This document shows, piece by piece, positions 52,923-62,978 of a stretch of DNA of 64,000 bases (the first letter of the stretch is position 1; the number at the start of each line of letters is the position of its first letter). A program made the position numbers and the translations under genes. The notes under the pieces were generated by a model that was given only the letters and a program-made list of their open reading frames with translations, searched no databases and had not been told where the DNA came from. The DNA is taken from NCBI RefSeq assembly GCF_030811835.1, contig NZ_JAUSRO010000002.1, positions 371,904 to 435,903 of the forward strand. Direction: 5' to 3'. The stretch comes from Variovorax ginsengisoli (GTDB taxonomy: Bacteria; Pseudomonadota; Gammaproteobacteria; Burkholderiales; Burkholderiaceae_C).

Positions 52923-55406
52923 TCAAGCTGCCGTCGGTGGCGCAGTCGTTGGTGCAGCCGTCGGTGGGGTGGGCGCCACGCCGGGCAGTGGTTCCGGCGC
53001 GGGTGACGACGCCAGCGTGGGTGCCGGCGGCGCGGCATAGGCCACCAGTGGAAGGGCCGCGCTCTTCAGGCCGTCCAGAATGGTGAACAGCAGGTCGCTG
53101 CGCACGCCGCCGGCCACGCGTGGGCTCTGCACGTAGGCGATCACCTGGAAGATCAGGAACCCGCTCTCGATGCCGTCGAGGGTCACCGAGGGTTCCGGGG
53201 TGAGCAGCACGCCCGTGTGGTCGCGACAGGCCGCCAGCATGACGTCGCGTGCGCGCGCGGCATCGGTCGTCAGCGGCATCGGCAGGCGGATCAGCACGCG
53301 ACCCTCGGCGTTGGTCAACGTCATGTTGCGCACGGTCTTGGTGATGAACTCGGAGTTCGGCACGATCAGGGTGGAGCGGTCGCCCAGCTGGATCTCGGTG
53401 GCACGCACGTTGATGCGGCGCACGTCGCCCTCCGACGTGCCCAGCACCACCCAGTCGCCCACCTTGACCGGGCGCTCGGCCAGCAAAATCAAGCCGGAGA
53501 TGAAGTTCTGCACGATCGCCTGCAGGCCGAAGCCGATGCCCACTGAAAGCGCACTCGCGACCCAGGCGATGCGATTGATGCCGATGCCCAGTGCCGACAG
53601 CGCAAAAGCGACCACCAGCACGCCGCCCACGTAGCCCAGCAGCGTGGTGAGCGAGCTCTGCATGCCGGGCTCGAGCGTGGTGTTCGGCAGGTAGTGGTCT
53701 TCCAGCCAGCGCTTGAGCACGCGCAGGGCGATGAAGCCGCCCAGCGCCACCGCGAGGGCGCTGAAGATGGCACCCGGCACGAGTTCGAACTCGCCGATCT
53801 TGAAGCCCGCACCCAGCGCGCCGCTGCGCTGGAACACTTCGCTCGGGCCGGTGCCCAGCGGCAGCACCAGCGCCACCACCATGTAGAAAAAGAGCGCGAT
53901 GCGACTGATGCCCGACAGCACCACGGCCGCCTGATCGAGCGTCTGTGGCGCCAGGCCGAAGCTCTTTTGCATGCGTGCACCGAAGCTGCTGCGGGAAGAC
54001 ACCAGCGCCGTGAACACGTCGTCGGCAAACTTGAAGAGCACATAGAACGCCGGCACCACGATGGCGGTCCAGGTCAGCTGGCTCGCCAGGAAACTGGCCA
54101 TGGCCACATAGCCGACCACCACCAGCACCCAGATCACGACCACGGCCACCAGCACGGCGCTCAGCAGCAGGCCGACCCAGACGGGGCGCTCGGTGGGTGG
54201 CGCTGCGTCGGCCGAAGCGTGGCCGGGCAGCGGCGGGGGCGCCGCGTTCGAGATGCCCAGGCGCAGCACGATGGCCGTGATCAGTGCGGTCAGGCACAGT
54301 GCGGTGAATACGTGCGTGGCGATGACCGCGGCAAAGCTGGCATCGACGATGGCGTTGACCTGGCTCGGCGTCCAGACCAGTGTGGCGACCGCTGCAATCA
54401 GCCAGGGATAGGGGGCCAGCTGCGCGGCGCGGTCGTTCTGGATGGGCGGCAGGCGCCAGGAAGGACGCGGAATCGACAGCAGCGCACGCCCCAGCCCGAC
54501 GACGAAGGCGATGAAGATGCTCGACTGCACCGCACCCATGGCCAGCTTGCGCGTCTGCTCGCCCAGCACGCCATGGGCGTCGAGCGTTGCGTGCAGCCAC
54601 TGCGCGGCCAGGCCGACCAGCGCGACGTTGGTCCCGACGATGGCAATCACCAGCAGCGATCGCCGCAACCGGCCGGCCGGCAGTACGCGCACCGCCAGCT
54701 TGACCAGGGCGCGTTCAGCCAGCCAGTTGCCCAGCAACGCGACCAGTACCGCACCCAGCACGCTCAGGAGCACGGCAGTGCGATGCGTTGGCGCGCGCGC
54801 GACGGCGATGCCGCTGCGCACTTCGTCGGCCAGGGCCTTCAGTTGCGAGACATCGTCCGGCCAGGCTTGGGCGATGTCCTTCCAGAATTCGCTGCCCAGT
54901 GGCGACGGTGCGCGCTCGGTCAACTGCGCCTCGAACAGCTTGCGACGCTGGTTGACCAGATCGGAAGCCCGCTGCTGCGTGTCGATGGCCAGCAGCTTGG
55001 CCAGGCGCACGTCGGCGTCGAGCGAATTGCGCTGCTTGATCAATGTGTTGCGCTGGCGCGTGATGTCGGGGTCTTCGCTGCTGCCGGGCGCGGTCGGCGC
55101 ATTGCCCAGTTCGCCCAGCCGTGCGTTCAGGTCGGCCAACTGGGTGCTCTGCGCAGCGATGAAGGCGTCGGTCTGGGCCGCGATCGCATTGATGTCGCTC
55201 AGCAGGCCTCGCAGTTCGCCGTTGTTGTCCACCTTGGTGGGCAGGCGGTCGAAGCGCGCGCGCAGTTCGGCCACGCCGAGTTCCTGGGCCGTCGCGCTGC
55301 TGCCCGATGCAGGCGTGGGTGCACTGCCGCCCTGCGCAAAGACCGGGACATGCAACGCCAGGAAGAAAAGCAGCAGCAGCGCGCCGCAGCGGTGGATCAG
55401 GTTCAT
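52923..55406 (-). CDS. large MscS-type mechanosensitive channel, DUF3772
   Basis: This 827-aa inner-membrane protein has a signal peptide (about 1-25), a periplasmic helical/DUF3772 region (about 50-200, with LKALADEVRSGIAVARAPTH), about ten membrane helices and a C-terminal MscS domain. The channel domain shows the pore-helix region VASALSVGIGFGLQAIVQNFISGLILL and the beta domain RPVKVGDWVVLGTSEGDVRRINVRATEI. The last 40 residues are rich in Pro, Ala and Thr. It probably buffers osmotic shock like MscK/YbiO types. Confidence 0.9.
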   Translation of the reverse strand: MNLIHRCGALLLLFFLALHVPVFAQGGSAPTPASGSSATAQELGVAELRARFDRLPTKVDNNGELRGLLSDINAIAAQTDAFIAAQSTQLADLNARLGELGNAPTAPGSSEDPDITRQRNTLIKQRNSLDADVRLAKLLAIDTQQRASDLVNQRRKLFEAQLTERAPSPLGSEFWKDIAQAWPDDVSQLKALADEVRSGIAVARAPTHRTAVLLSVLGAVLVALLGNWLAERALVKLAVRVLPAGRLRRSLLVIAIVGTNVALVGLAAQWLHATLDAHGVLGEQTRKLAMGAVQSSIFIAFVVGLGRALLSIPRPSWRLPPIQNDRAAQLAPYPWLIAAVATLVWTPSQVNAIVDASFAAVIATHVFTALCLTALITAIVLRLGISNAAPPPLPGHASADAAPPTERPVWVGLLLSAVLVAVVVIWVLVVVGYVAMASFLASQLTWTAIVVPAFYVLFKFADDVFTALVSSRSSFGARMQKSFGLAPQTLDQAAVVLSGISRIALFFYMVVALVLPLGTGPSEVFQRSGALGAGFKIGEFELVPGAIFSALAVALGGFIALRVLKRWLEDHYLPNTTLEPGMQSSLTTLLGYVGGVLVVAFALSALGIGINRIAWVASALSVGIGFGLQAIVQNFISGLILLAERPVKVGDWVVLGTSEGDVRRINVRATEIQLGDRSTLIVPNSEFITKTVRNMTLTNAEGRVLIRLPMPLTTDAARARDVMLAACRDHTGVLLTPEPSVTLDGIESGFLIFQVIAYVQSPRVAGGVRSDLLFTILDGLKSAALPLVAYAAPPAPTLASSPAPEPLPGVAPTPPTAAPTTAPPTAA

Positions 55407-55454
55407 CGGCGCATCATAGAAGCGTGGCGGCTTCCGCAGCGACAGGACGGACCT

Positions 55455-56194
55455 TCAGCGGCCCGGGGCGAACAGATCGACCCGGTCGGTGATGATGCCG
55501 TCCGTTCCGAGGGCAATCAGCCGCTCCGCCGCGGTGGCTTCGTTGACGGTGTAGCTCAGCGTGCGCAGGCCGGCGGCCTGCACCTGGGCCACGGTGTCGC
55601 GTGTCCACAGGGTCTGGTTGCAGACGATCGCCACGCAGCCCAGTTGGAGGGCCACATCGAGCCAGCCATGCCACAGCGTGTCGAGCAGCAGCGCCCGGGG
55701 CAGTGCGGGCGCAGTGGCACGCGCGCCTTCGAGCGACTCGGGCTTGAAGGAGCTGAGCAGCGGCGGCACGGGGGCACCGGCCCACCATTGGGCGGCTTCG
55801 CTGGCCACCACCTCGCCAGTGCGGCGTTCCACGCCGGGCGTTGGCTTGATCTCGATGTTGAGAAAGTAGCCGTTGGCCAGGCAGAAGCGCGCTACGTTGG
55901 CGAGGGTGGGCAGCGGCTCGCCGGCGAAGGCGTGCGAATGCCAGCCGCCTGCGTCGAGCTGTGAGAGCACCGACCAGGGGTGTTCGCCCCCGGTACCGGT
56001 GCCGCTCGTCGTACGTTCGAGTGCCGCATCGTGCATCAGGAAGGCCACGCCGTCGGCACTGAGCTTGGCGTCGCACTCGAACATGCGGTAGCCGTGGGCG
56101 GCGCCCGCGCGGAACGCGGCCAGCGTGTTCTCGGGCACCAGCTTGCCGGCACCGCGGTGTGCGATCCAGCGTGGGTAGGGCCAGGCCGCCGTGC

Positions 56195-56198
<4 letters not shown>
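55455..56198 (-). CDS. ugpQ: glycerophosphodiester phosphodiesterase
   Basis: UgpQ (247 aa) hydrolyses glycerophosphodiesters to glycerol-3-phosphate and an alcohol. The GDPD signatures [18 protein letters not shown] and [19 protein letters not shown] carry the catalytic His and metal ligands. The C-terminal [22 protein letters not shown] is typical. It has no signal peptide, so it acts in the cytosol on diesters imported by UgpBAEC. The start is a GTG at 56198 overlapping the ugpC stop. Confidence 0.93.
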
Positions 56199-57199
<1,001 letters not shown>

Positions 57200-57200
57200 T

Positions 57201-58052
57201 TTATTTTTCAGTGTCCACGAGGCCCTTGACGAACCATTTTTGCATCAGGACCACCACCAGCGCGGGTGGCAGCATGGCGAGGATGGCGGTGGCCATCACC
57301 ACGTTCCATTCGTTCTGGCCGTCGCCGCCAGCGATCATTCGCTTGATGCCGACGACCACCGGGTACATGTCTTCGCTCGTGGTCGCCAGCAGCGGCCAGA
57401 GGTATTGGTTCCAGCCGTAGATGAACTGGATCACGAACAACGCGGCGATGGAGGTCTTCGACAACGGCAGCAGCACGTCGAAGAAGAAGCGCATCGGGCT
57501 CGCGCCGTCCATCCGCGAGGCCTCGGTCAGCTCTTCGGGCACCGTCAGGAAGAACTGGCGGAACAGGAAGGTGGCCGTGGCTGAAGCGATCAGCGGCACC
57601 GTCAGGCCGGCGTAGGAATTGAGCATGCTCAGGTCCGACAGCACCTGGTAGGTGGGCAGGATGCGCACTTCCACCGGCAGCATCAGCGTCACGAAGATGG
57701 CCCAGAAGCAAAGCTTCTGGAACGGGAAGCGGAAATACACGATGGCAAAGGCCGACAGCAGCGAGATCGTGATCTTGCCGATCGAGATGACCAGCGCCGT
57801 CACCAGGCTGACCCACATCATGTGCAGCACCGGCGCGTTGGAGCCGGCAGCGTTCTCGCGTCCGAAGAGGGCCGCCTTGTAGGTTTCCCACATGTGGGTG
57901 CCCGGCAGCAGCGGCATCGGTGCCTGTACGATCTCCTGCGCCGTGTGGGTGGACGCCACGAACGCCAGGTACAGCGGGAACGCGACGACGATCACGCCCA
58001 GCACCATCACGACGTGGGCCAGGATGCCCAGGGTTCCACGACGTTCAACCAT
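57201..58052 (-). CDS. ugpE: sn-glycerol-3-phosphate ABC transporter permease UgpE
   Basis: UgpE (283 aa) is one of two permeases. Six helices and the EAA loop ([26 protein letters not shown]) are visible; the N-terminus resembles other CUT1 permeases. The gene order B-A-E-C-Q matches that of E. coli, which supports the substrate assignment. Confidence 0.93.
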   Translation of the reverse strand: MVERRGTLGILAHVVMVLGVIVVAFPLYLAFVASTHTAQEIVQAPMPLLPGTHMWETYKAALFGRENAAGSNAPVLHMMWVSLVTALVISIGKITISLLSAFAIVYFRFPFQKLCFWAIFVTLMLPVEVRILPTYQVLSDLSMLNSYAGLTVPLIASATATFLFRQFFLTVPEELTEASRMDGASPMRFFFDVLLPLSKTSIAALFVIQFIYGWNQYLWPLLATTSEDMYPVVVGIKRMIAGGDGQNEWNVVMATAILAMLPPALVVVLMQKWFVKGLVDTEK

Positions 58053-58100
58053 GGGTGCGTGCTCCCGGTCGGCCGCGTCGTTGTTCTTGTTGGGTTTGCA

Positions 58101-58982
58101 TCAGTAGTTGACTTTCTTTTCGACGTAGCGGAACTGCACCACGGTGAGCGCGACCACGATGAGCATCAGCACCACCGACTGCGCAGCCGAGCCGCCCAGG
58201 TCCATGGCCTTGAAGCCGTCGTAGTAGACCTTGTAGACCAGGATCGCGGTGTCCTTGCCGGGGCCACCCTGCGTGGCGGCGTCGACGATCGCGAAGGTGT
58301 CGAAGAAGGCGTAGACCACGTTGATCACCAGCAGGAAAAAGGTGGTGGGCGACAGCAGCGGGAACTGCACCGTCCAGAAGCGCCGCCACGGTCGCGCACC
58401 GTCAATGGACGCGGCCTCGATCAGCGACTTCGGGATCGACTGCAGGCCGGCCAGGAAGAACAGGAAGTTGTAGGAGATCTGCTTCCAGACCGAGGCCATC
58501 ACGATCAGCGTCATGGCATGGCCCGAGTCGAGCAGGTGGTTCCAGTTGATGCCGATCTTGCCCAGCGCATAGGCCACCACGCCCAGCGAGGGCGAGAACA
58601 TGAAGACCCACAGCACCGCGGCAACGGCCGGGGCCACCGCGTACGGCAGGATCAGCATGGTCTTGTAGAACATCGCGCCGCGCACGATGCGGTCAGCGAA
58701 CACCGCCAGCATCAGCGACAGCGTGATGCCGATGCCGGCCACCAGCACCGAGAACAGCGCCGTGGTCTTGAACGACTCGACATAGCTCGGGTCGGAGATG
58801 ATCTGGCGGAAGTTGTCGAGGCCCACGAAGCTCACCGACGTGCCGAAGGGGTCCTGCTGCTGCAGCGACTGCAGCACGGCCTGGGCCGCCGGCCAGAAGA
58901 AGAACACCAGGATGACGATCATCTGAGGTGCCAGCAGCAGCCACGGCAGCCAGCCGGAGCGAAAGAAAACGCGTTTTTCCAT
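58101..58982 (-). CDS. ugpA: sn-glycerol-3-phosphate ABC transporter permease UgpA
   Basis: UgpA (293 aa) is the partner permease. It starts MEKRVFFRSGWLPWLLLAPQ and has six helices and the EAA loop (IPKSLIEAASIDGARPWRRFWTVQFPLLSP). The gap to ugpE is 48 bp. A terminator-like hairpin lies just upstream of its start, between ugpB and ugpA. Confidence 0.93.
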   Translation of the reverse strand: MEKRVFFRSGWLPWLLLAPQMIVILVFFFWPAAQAVLQSLQQQDPFGTSVSFVGLDNFRQIISDPSYVESFKTTALFSVLVAGIGITLSLMLAVFADRIVRGAMFYKTMLILPYAVAPAVAAVLWVFMFSPSLGVVAYALGKIGINWNHLLDSGHAMTLIVMASVWKQISYNFLFFLAGLQSIPKSLIEAASIDGARPWRRFWTVQFPLLSPTTFFLLVINVVYAFFDTFAIVDAATQGGPGKDTAILVYKVYYDGFKAMDLGGSAAQSVVLMLIVVALTVVQFRYVEKKVNY

Positions 58983-58994
58983 GGAGCCTCGTAC

Positions 58995-59033
58995 GTAAAA
59001 ATCCCGCCCGCTCCGCGATGCGGAGGGGGCGGG
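58995..59033 (-). terminator. intercistronic terminator between ugpB and ugpA
   Basis: CTCCGC (59011-59016) pairs with GCGGAG (59020-59025) around a 3-nt loop. After one mismatch, CCCGCCC (59003-59009) pairs with GGGCGGG (59027-59033). On the minus strand the hairpin is followed by ATTTTTAC. It fits a partial terminator that lets the binding protein be made in excess. Confidence 0.75.
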
Positions 59034-59071
59034 CGATGTTAGCCGGACTGCGGGGCCCGGTCAGGTCACGC

Positions 59072-60382
59072 TCAGGACTTGTTGGCCTTCTGGAATCGTT
59101 CGAGTTGCTCATCGCCACGTTTGACGATGGCGTCGAGGGCTTCCTTGGGCGTCTTCTTGCCGCCCCAGACCTGTTCGAGCTCTTCATCCTCGATGGCGCG
59201 AATCTGCACGTAGTTGCCCAGGCGGATGCCGCGGCTCTTGTCGGTGACCTTGCGGATCATCTGCGTGACGGCAACGTCGGTGCCCGGATTCTGCTTGTAG
59301 AAGCCCGAGTCCTCGGTCAGCTTGTACGAGGCGAGCGTGACGGGCAGGTAGCCCGTACGCTTGTGGCTGGCGGACTGCACTTCAGGTTGCGAGATGAAGC
59401 TGAAGAACTTGGCCACACCCTTGTATTCGGCCGGCTTCTTGCCCGACATCACCCACAGGCTGGCACCACCGATCACGGTGTTTTGCGGCGCGTTGGGCAC
59501 GTCCTGGTAGTAAGGCAGCGGTGCCACGGCGTAGGCGAACTTGGCGTTCTTGGCCACGTTGCCGTAGAAGCCCGAGGAGGTGTTGATCATCGCGCATTCA
59601 CCCGAGACGAACGAGGCTTCAGGCACGTTGCCGCGGCCCTTGTAGACGAACAGGCCCTGCTTGGCCATGTTCGAGAGGTTCTCGATGTGGCGCAGGTGCA
59701 GCGGCGAATTGACCTTCAGGCGTGCGTCCAGGCCGGCCAGGCCGTTGCTCTTGGTCGCGTACTCGACGTTGTGCCAGGCCGAGAAGCTCTCGAGCTGGGT
59801 CCAGCCCTGCCAGGCGGTGGTGAAGGGGCACTTGTGGCCGCTGGCCTTGAGCTTGGCCGCGGCGGCGGTGACTTCAGGCCAGGTCGTAGGCAGCTTGTCG
59901 GTAGGGATGCCGGCGGCCTTGAAGGCGTCCTTGTTGATGTAGAACACCGTCGTGGAGCTGTTGAACGGGAAGCTCAGCATCTGCCCGTTGGGCGCGGTGT
60001 AGTAGCCGGCGACAGCCGGAATGTAGGCGGCGGGGTCGAACTTCTCGCCCGCGTCCTTCATCACCTGACCGACCGGGACGATCGCGCCCTTGCTGGCCAT
60101 CATGGTGGCGGTGCCTACTTCGAACACCTGCAGGATGTGCGGCGCGTTGCCGGCACGGAAGGCCGCGATCGATGCCGTCATCGATTCGTCATACGTGCCC
60201 TTGAAGGTCGGCACGATCTTGTATTCCTTCTGGCTTTCATTGAACTGCTTGGCCAGATCGTTGACCCATTCGTTGTTGACTGCCGTCATCGAGTGCCACC
60301 ACTGGATCTCGGTTTGAGCGTGCGCCGGGGCGAACATCGTGGCGGCCAGCGCCGATGCCAGGGCGAGCGTGTTGAATCGCAT
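59072..60382 (-). CDS. ugpB: sn-glycerol-3-phosphate-binding periplasmic protein
   Basis: UgpB (436 aa) captures glycerol-3-phosphate or its diesters in the periplasm. A signal peptide (residues 1-22, ending AHA) precedes TEIQWWHSMTAVNNEWVNDLAKQFN, the family N-terminus of SBP_bac_8 proteins; SGECAMINTSSGFYGNV occurs mid-protein. The start at 60382 is supported by AGGAG at 5-7 bp. It heads the ugpBAECQ operon and its upstream region has candidate Pho-type half-sites. Confidence 0.95.
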   Translation of the reverse strand: MRFNTLALASALAATMFAPAHAQTEIQWWHSMTAVNNEWVNDLAKQFNESQKEYKIVPTFKGTYDESMTASIAAFRAGNAPHILQVFEVGTATMMASKGAIVPVGQVMKDAGEKFDPAAYIPAVAGYYTAPNGQMLSFPFNSSTTVFYINKDAFKAAGIPTDKLPTTWPEVTAAAAKLKASGHKCPFTTAWQGWTQLESFSAWHNVEYATKSNGLAGLDARLKVNSPLHLRHIENLSNMAKQGLFVYKGRGNVPEASFVSGECAMINTSSGFYGNVAKNAKFAYAVAPLPYYQDVPNAPQNTVIGGASLWVMSGKKPAEYKGVAKFFSFISQPEVQSASHKRTGYLPVTLASYKLTEDSGFYKQNPGTDVAVTQMIRKVTDKSRGIRLGNYVQIRAIEDEELEQVWGGKKTPKEALDAIVKRGDEQLERFQKANKS

Positions 60383-60448
60383 GAAAACTCCTGAATGGGG
60401 AAGAGAACGCAAAGCGTGGATGCTAGGGCGTGTGTGTGACACCGCCGC

Positions 60449-60481
60449 GTCACAGTTGTCGCACAGCTGTCATGTGACAGC
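60449..60481. promoter_or_regulatory. candidate Pho box region upstream of ugpB
   Basis: On the minus strand, CTGTGCG (60466-60460) and CTGTGAC (60455-60449) are spaced by 11 bp, like two PhoB half-sites (consensus CTGTCAT). On the plus strand TTGTCGC (60456-60462) and CTGTCAT (60467-60473) share the same spacing. A perfect palindrome GCTGTCA-TG-TGACAGC spans 60466-60481. The ugp operon is PhoB-controlled in E. coli. Confidence 0.4.
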
Positions 60482-60500
60482 CAAGCGGGGAAACCCTTTT

Positions 60501-60545
60501 GGTGCAATGGCACCGACTGGCGCTCCGTTGGTGCTGCAGTGCACC
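60501..60545. promoter_or_regulatory. paired GGTGC/GCACC dyads upstream of serA
   Basis: Two inverted repeats share the arms GGTGC and GCACC: 60501-60514 (4-bp spacer) and 60530-60545 (6-bp spacer). Their centres are 30 bp apart, about three helical turns. They lie just before the serA start and could be an operator for a dimer pair. The regulator is unknown. Confidence 0.4.
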
Positions 60546-60592
60546 ATGCTAGCATTTCCGTCCAACTTTTCAGGCCCGCCGCCGGGGCACAC

Positions 60593-61822
60593 ATGCGCAA
60601 GACCTCTCTCGACAAAAGCAAGATCAAGTTCCTTCTTCTCGAGGGCGTTCATCCTTCGGCGATCGAGGTGCTCAAGGGCGCCGGCTATACCCAGATCGAG
60701 ACGCTGCCCAAGGCATTGCAGGGCGAAGAACTCAAGGCCAAGCTCGCCGATGTGCATTTCCTGGGCATCCGCTCGCAGAGCAAGCTGACGGCCGACGTGC
60801 TGGCCGCTGCCCCCAAGCTGGTGGCCGTCGGATGCTTCTGCATCGGCACGAACCAGGTCGACCTGAATGCGGCACGTGAGCGTGGCGTGGCGGTGTTCAA
60901 TGCGCCGTACTCCAACACGCGATCGGTCGCCGAACTGGTGCTGGCCGAAGCCATCCTGCTGCTGCGCGGCATTCCCGCCAAGAATGCGCTGGTGCACCGC
61001 GGCGGCTGGATGAAGTCCGCCGCCAACTCGCACGAGATCCGCGGCAAGACACTGGGCATCGTGGGCTATGGCTCGATCGGCACCCAGCTGTCGGTGCTGG
61101 CCGAGTCGATGGGCATGCATGTGGCGTTCTACGACGTGGTGAGCAAGCTGCCGTTGGGCAATGCGCGCCAGGTGCCGCAGTTGCATGCCTTGCTCGCGCA
61201 GAGCGACATCGTGAGCCTGCACGTGCCCGAGTTGCCGTCGACGAAGTGGATGATCGGCCCGGCCGAGATTGCCGCCATGAAGCCGGGCGGCATCCTGATC
61301 AATGCCGCACGCGGCACCGTGGTCGACATCGACGCGCTGACCGAAGGCGTCAAGAGCGGCAAGCTCTGGGGCGCGGCCATCGACGTGTTCCCGGTCGAAC
61401 CGGGCAGCAACAACGAGGAATTCCAATCGCCCCTGCGCGGCCTGGACAACGTCATCCTCACGCCGCACATCGGCGGCTCCACGATGGAGGCGCAGGCCAA
61501 CATCGGCGGCGAGGTGGCCGAAAAGCTGGTGAAGTACAGCGACAACGGCACGTCGATCTCGTCGGTGAACTTTCCGGAGGTCGCGCTGCCCGCGCACCCG
61601 GGCAAGCATCGTGTGCTGCACATCCACGAGAACGTGCCGGGCGTGCTGACGGCGATCAACCGGATTTTCTCCGAGCATCACATCAACATCGCTTCGCAGT
61701 ACCTGCAGACCAACGAAAAGGTCGGCTACGTGGTGACCGACATCGATGCTGCGTCGTCCGACCTGGCGCTGGAGAAGCTCGCACAGGTGTCGGGCACGAT
61801 CCGCAGCCGCGTGTTGTTCTAG
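60593..61822 (+). CDS. serA: D-3-phosphoglycerate dehydrogenase with ACT domain
   Basis: This 409-aa dehydrogenase catalyses the first step of serine synthesis from 3-phosphoglycerate. It has the NAD motif GIVGYGSIGTQ near residue 155, the catalytic Arg in INAARGTVVD, the Glu in the VFPVEP segment, and the His in LTPHIGGSTMEAQ. A C-terminal ACT domain (about 335-409, HENVPGVLTAINRIF) probably mediates serine feedback. Length matches E. coli SerA (410 aa). The start at 60593 (MRKTSLDKSKIKFLLLEG) is chosen by family comparison. Confidence 0.94.
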   Translation: MRKTSLDKSKIKFLLLEGVHPSAIEVLKGAGYTQIETLPKALQGEELKAKLADVHFLGIRSQSKLTADVLAAAPKLVAVGCFCIGTNQVDLNAARERGVAVFNAPYSNTRSVAELVLAEAILLLRGIPAKNALVHRGGWMKSAANSHEIRGKTLGIVGYGSIGTQLSVLAESMGMHVAFYDVVSKLPLGNARQVPQLHALLAQSDIVSLHVPELPSTKWMIGPAEIAAMKPGGILINAARGTVVDIDALTEGVKSGKLWGAAIDVFPVEPGSNNEEFQSPLRGLDNVILTPHIGGSTMEAQANIGGEVAEKLVKYSDNGTSISSVNFPEVALPAHPGKHRVLHIHENVPGVLTAINRIFSEHHINIASQYLQTNEKVGYVVTDIDAASSDLALEKLAQVSGTIRSRVLF

Positions 61823-61865
61823 GGGTAAAAGGGAGGAGGGTGTCCCTTGATCATGGCGCAAGCCA

Positions 61866-61950
61866 TGGTGCCCGGGGCCGGAATCGAACCGGCACGCCTT
61901 GCGGCGGGGGATTTTGAGTCCCCTGCGTCTACCAATTTCACCACCCGGGC
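61866..61950 (-). tRNA. tRNA-Leu (anticodon CAA)
   Basis: On the minus strand the acceptor GCCCGGG pairs with CCCGGGC. The anticodon stem GGGGA/TCCCC encloses CTCAAAA with anticodon CAA (codon TTG). A long variable arm (about 61884-61900) marks it as a class II tRNA, and GTTCGATTC forms the T-loop. CCA is encoded at 61866-61868. Confidence 0.97.
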
Positions 61951-61990
61951 AGGGAAGAGTGCAGCCCGAAATTATGGCACAGTGCACGAC

Positions 61991-62917
61991 ATGACTTCCA
62001 GCGGCAATGACCCCATGACTTATCCCACCATCGAAGACGCGATCGGCAAGACGCCGCTGGTCGCACTGCAGCGCATCGATGCAGCCGAAAACGCCCGGCG
62101 CGGCAACGTCATTCTCGGCAAGCTCGAGGGCAACAATCCGGCCGGTTCGGTCAAGGACCGGCCCGCGCTGTCGATGATCCAGCGCGCGGAGGAGCGCGGC
62201 GAGATCAAGCCCGGCGACACGCTGATCGAGGCGACCTCCGGCAACACCGGCATCGCGCTGGCCATGGCGGCGGCGATCAAGGGCTACCGCATGGTGTTGA
62301 TCATGCCGGAGGACCTGTCGATCGAACGTGCCCAGACCATGAAGGCGTTCGGCGCCGAACTCATGCTCACGCCCAAGAGTGGCGGCATGGAGTACGCGCG
62401 CGATCTGGCCGAACAGATGGTGGCGCAGGGCAAGGGCCGCGTGCTCGACCAGTTCGCCAACCCGGACAACCCGCGCATCCATTACGAGACGACCGGCCCG
62501 GAGATCTGGGCCGACACCCGGGGCCGCGTCACGCACTTCGTGAGCGCGATGGGCACCACTGGCACCATCACCGGCGTGTCGCGTTTCCTGAAGGAAAAGA
62601 ACCCCGCCGTGCAGATCGTCGGTGCGCAGCCCGACGAGGGCTCGCGCATTCCCGGCATCCGCAAGTGGCCCGAGGCGTACATGCCCAAGATCTACGACGC
62701 GTCCCGCATCGACCGCGTGGTCAATGTCAGCCAGGAGAACGCCGAGGAGCTGTGCCGCCGCCTGGCGCGCGAAGAAGGCATCTTCGGCGGCATCTCGGCA
62801 GCCGGCGCGCTCTGGGTGGCACTTGAAGTCGCCAAGACGGTCGAGAATGCGACCATCGTCTTCATCGTCTGCGACCGGGGCGATCGGTACCTGTCGACTG
62901 GCGTGTTCCCAGCCTGA
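61991..62917 (+). CDS. cysM: cysteine synthase B (O-acetylserine sulfhydrylase)
   Basis: CysM (308 aa) joins O-acetylserine with sulfide, or with thiosulfate, to make cysteine. The PLP-binding Lys is in NNPAGSVKDRPALSM. The phosphate-cup motif EATSGNTGIALAM and MGTTGTITGVSRFL are family-typical, and the C-terminus CDRGDRYLSTGVF is diagnostic for CysM. Two ATGs are possible (61991 and 62015); the second gives 300 aa, nearer E. coli CysM. Frames upstream overlap tRNA-Leu. Confidence 0.95.
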   Translation: MTSSGNDPMTYPTIEDAIGKTPLVALQRIDAAENARRGNVILGKLEGNNPAGSVKDRPALSMIQRAEERGEIKPGDTLIEATSGNTGIALAMAAAIKGYRMVLIMPEDLSIERAQTMKAFGAELMLTPKSGGMEYARDLAEQMVAQGKGRVLDQFANPDNPRIHYETTGPEIWADTRGRVTHFVSAMGTTGTITGVSRFLKEKNPAVQIVGAQPDEGSRIPGIRKWPEAYMPKIYDASRIDRVVNVSQENAEELCRRLAREEGIFGGISAAGALWVALEVAKTVENATIVFIVCDRGDRYLSTGVFPA

Positions 62918-62978
62918 TACGGCGCAGCCGAGCGACCCCTCCCAAAAAAAGACAACCACAGGCTCCGAGCCCCTCGCC

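Noticed and set aside
60435..60454. CRP-like site TGTGA...TCACA upstream of ugpB
   Set aside because: The arms are separated by 10 bp rather than the 6 bp of a canonical CRP site.
60501..60545. NtrC binding sites
   Set aside because: NtrC sites have the arm order GCACC...GGTGC; here the order is reversed.
61847..61990. N-terminal extension of cysM
   Set aside because: It overlaps the tRNA-Leu gene on the other strand and adds residues not found in CysM.
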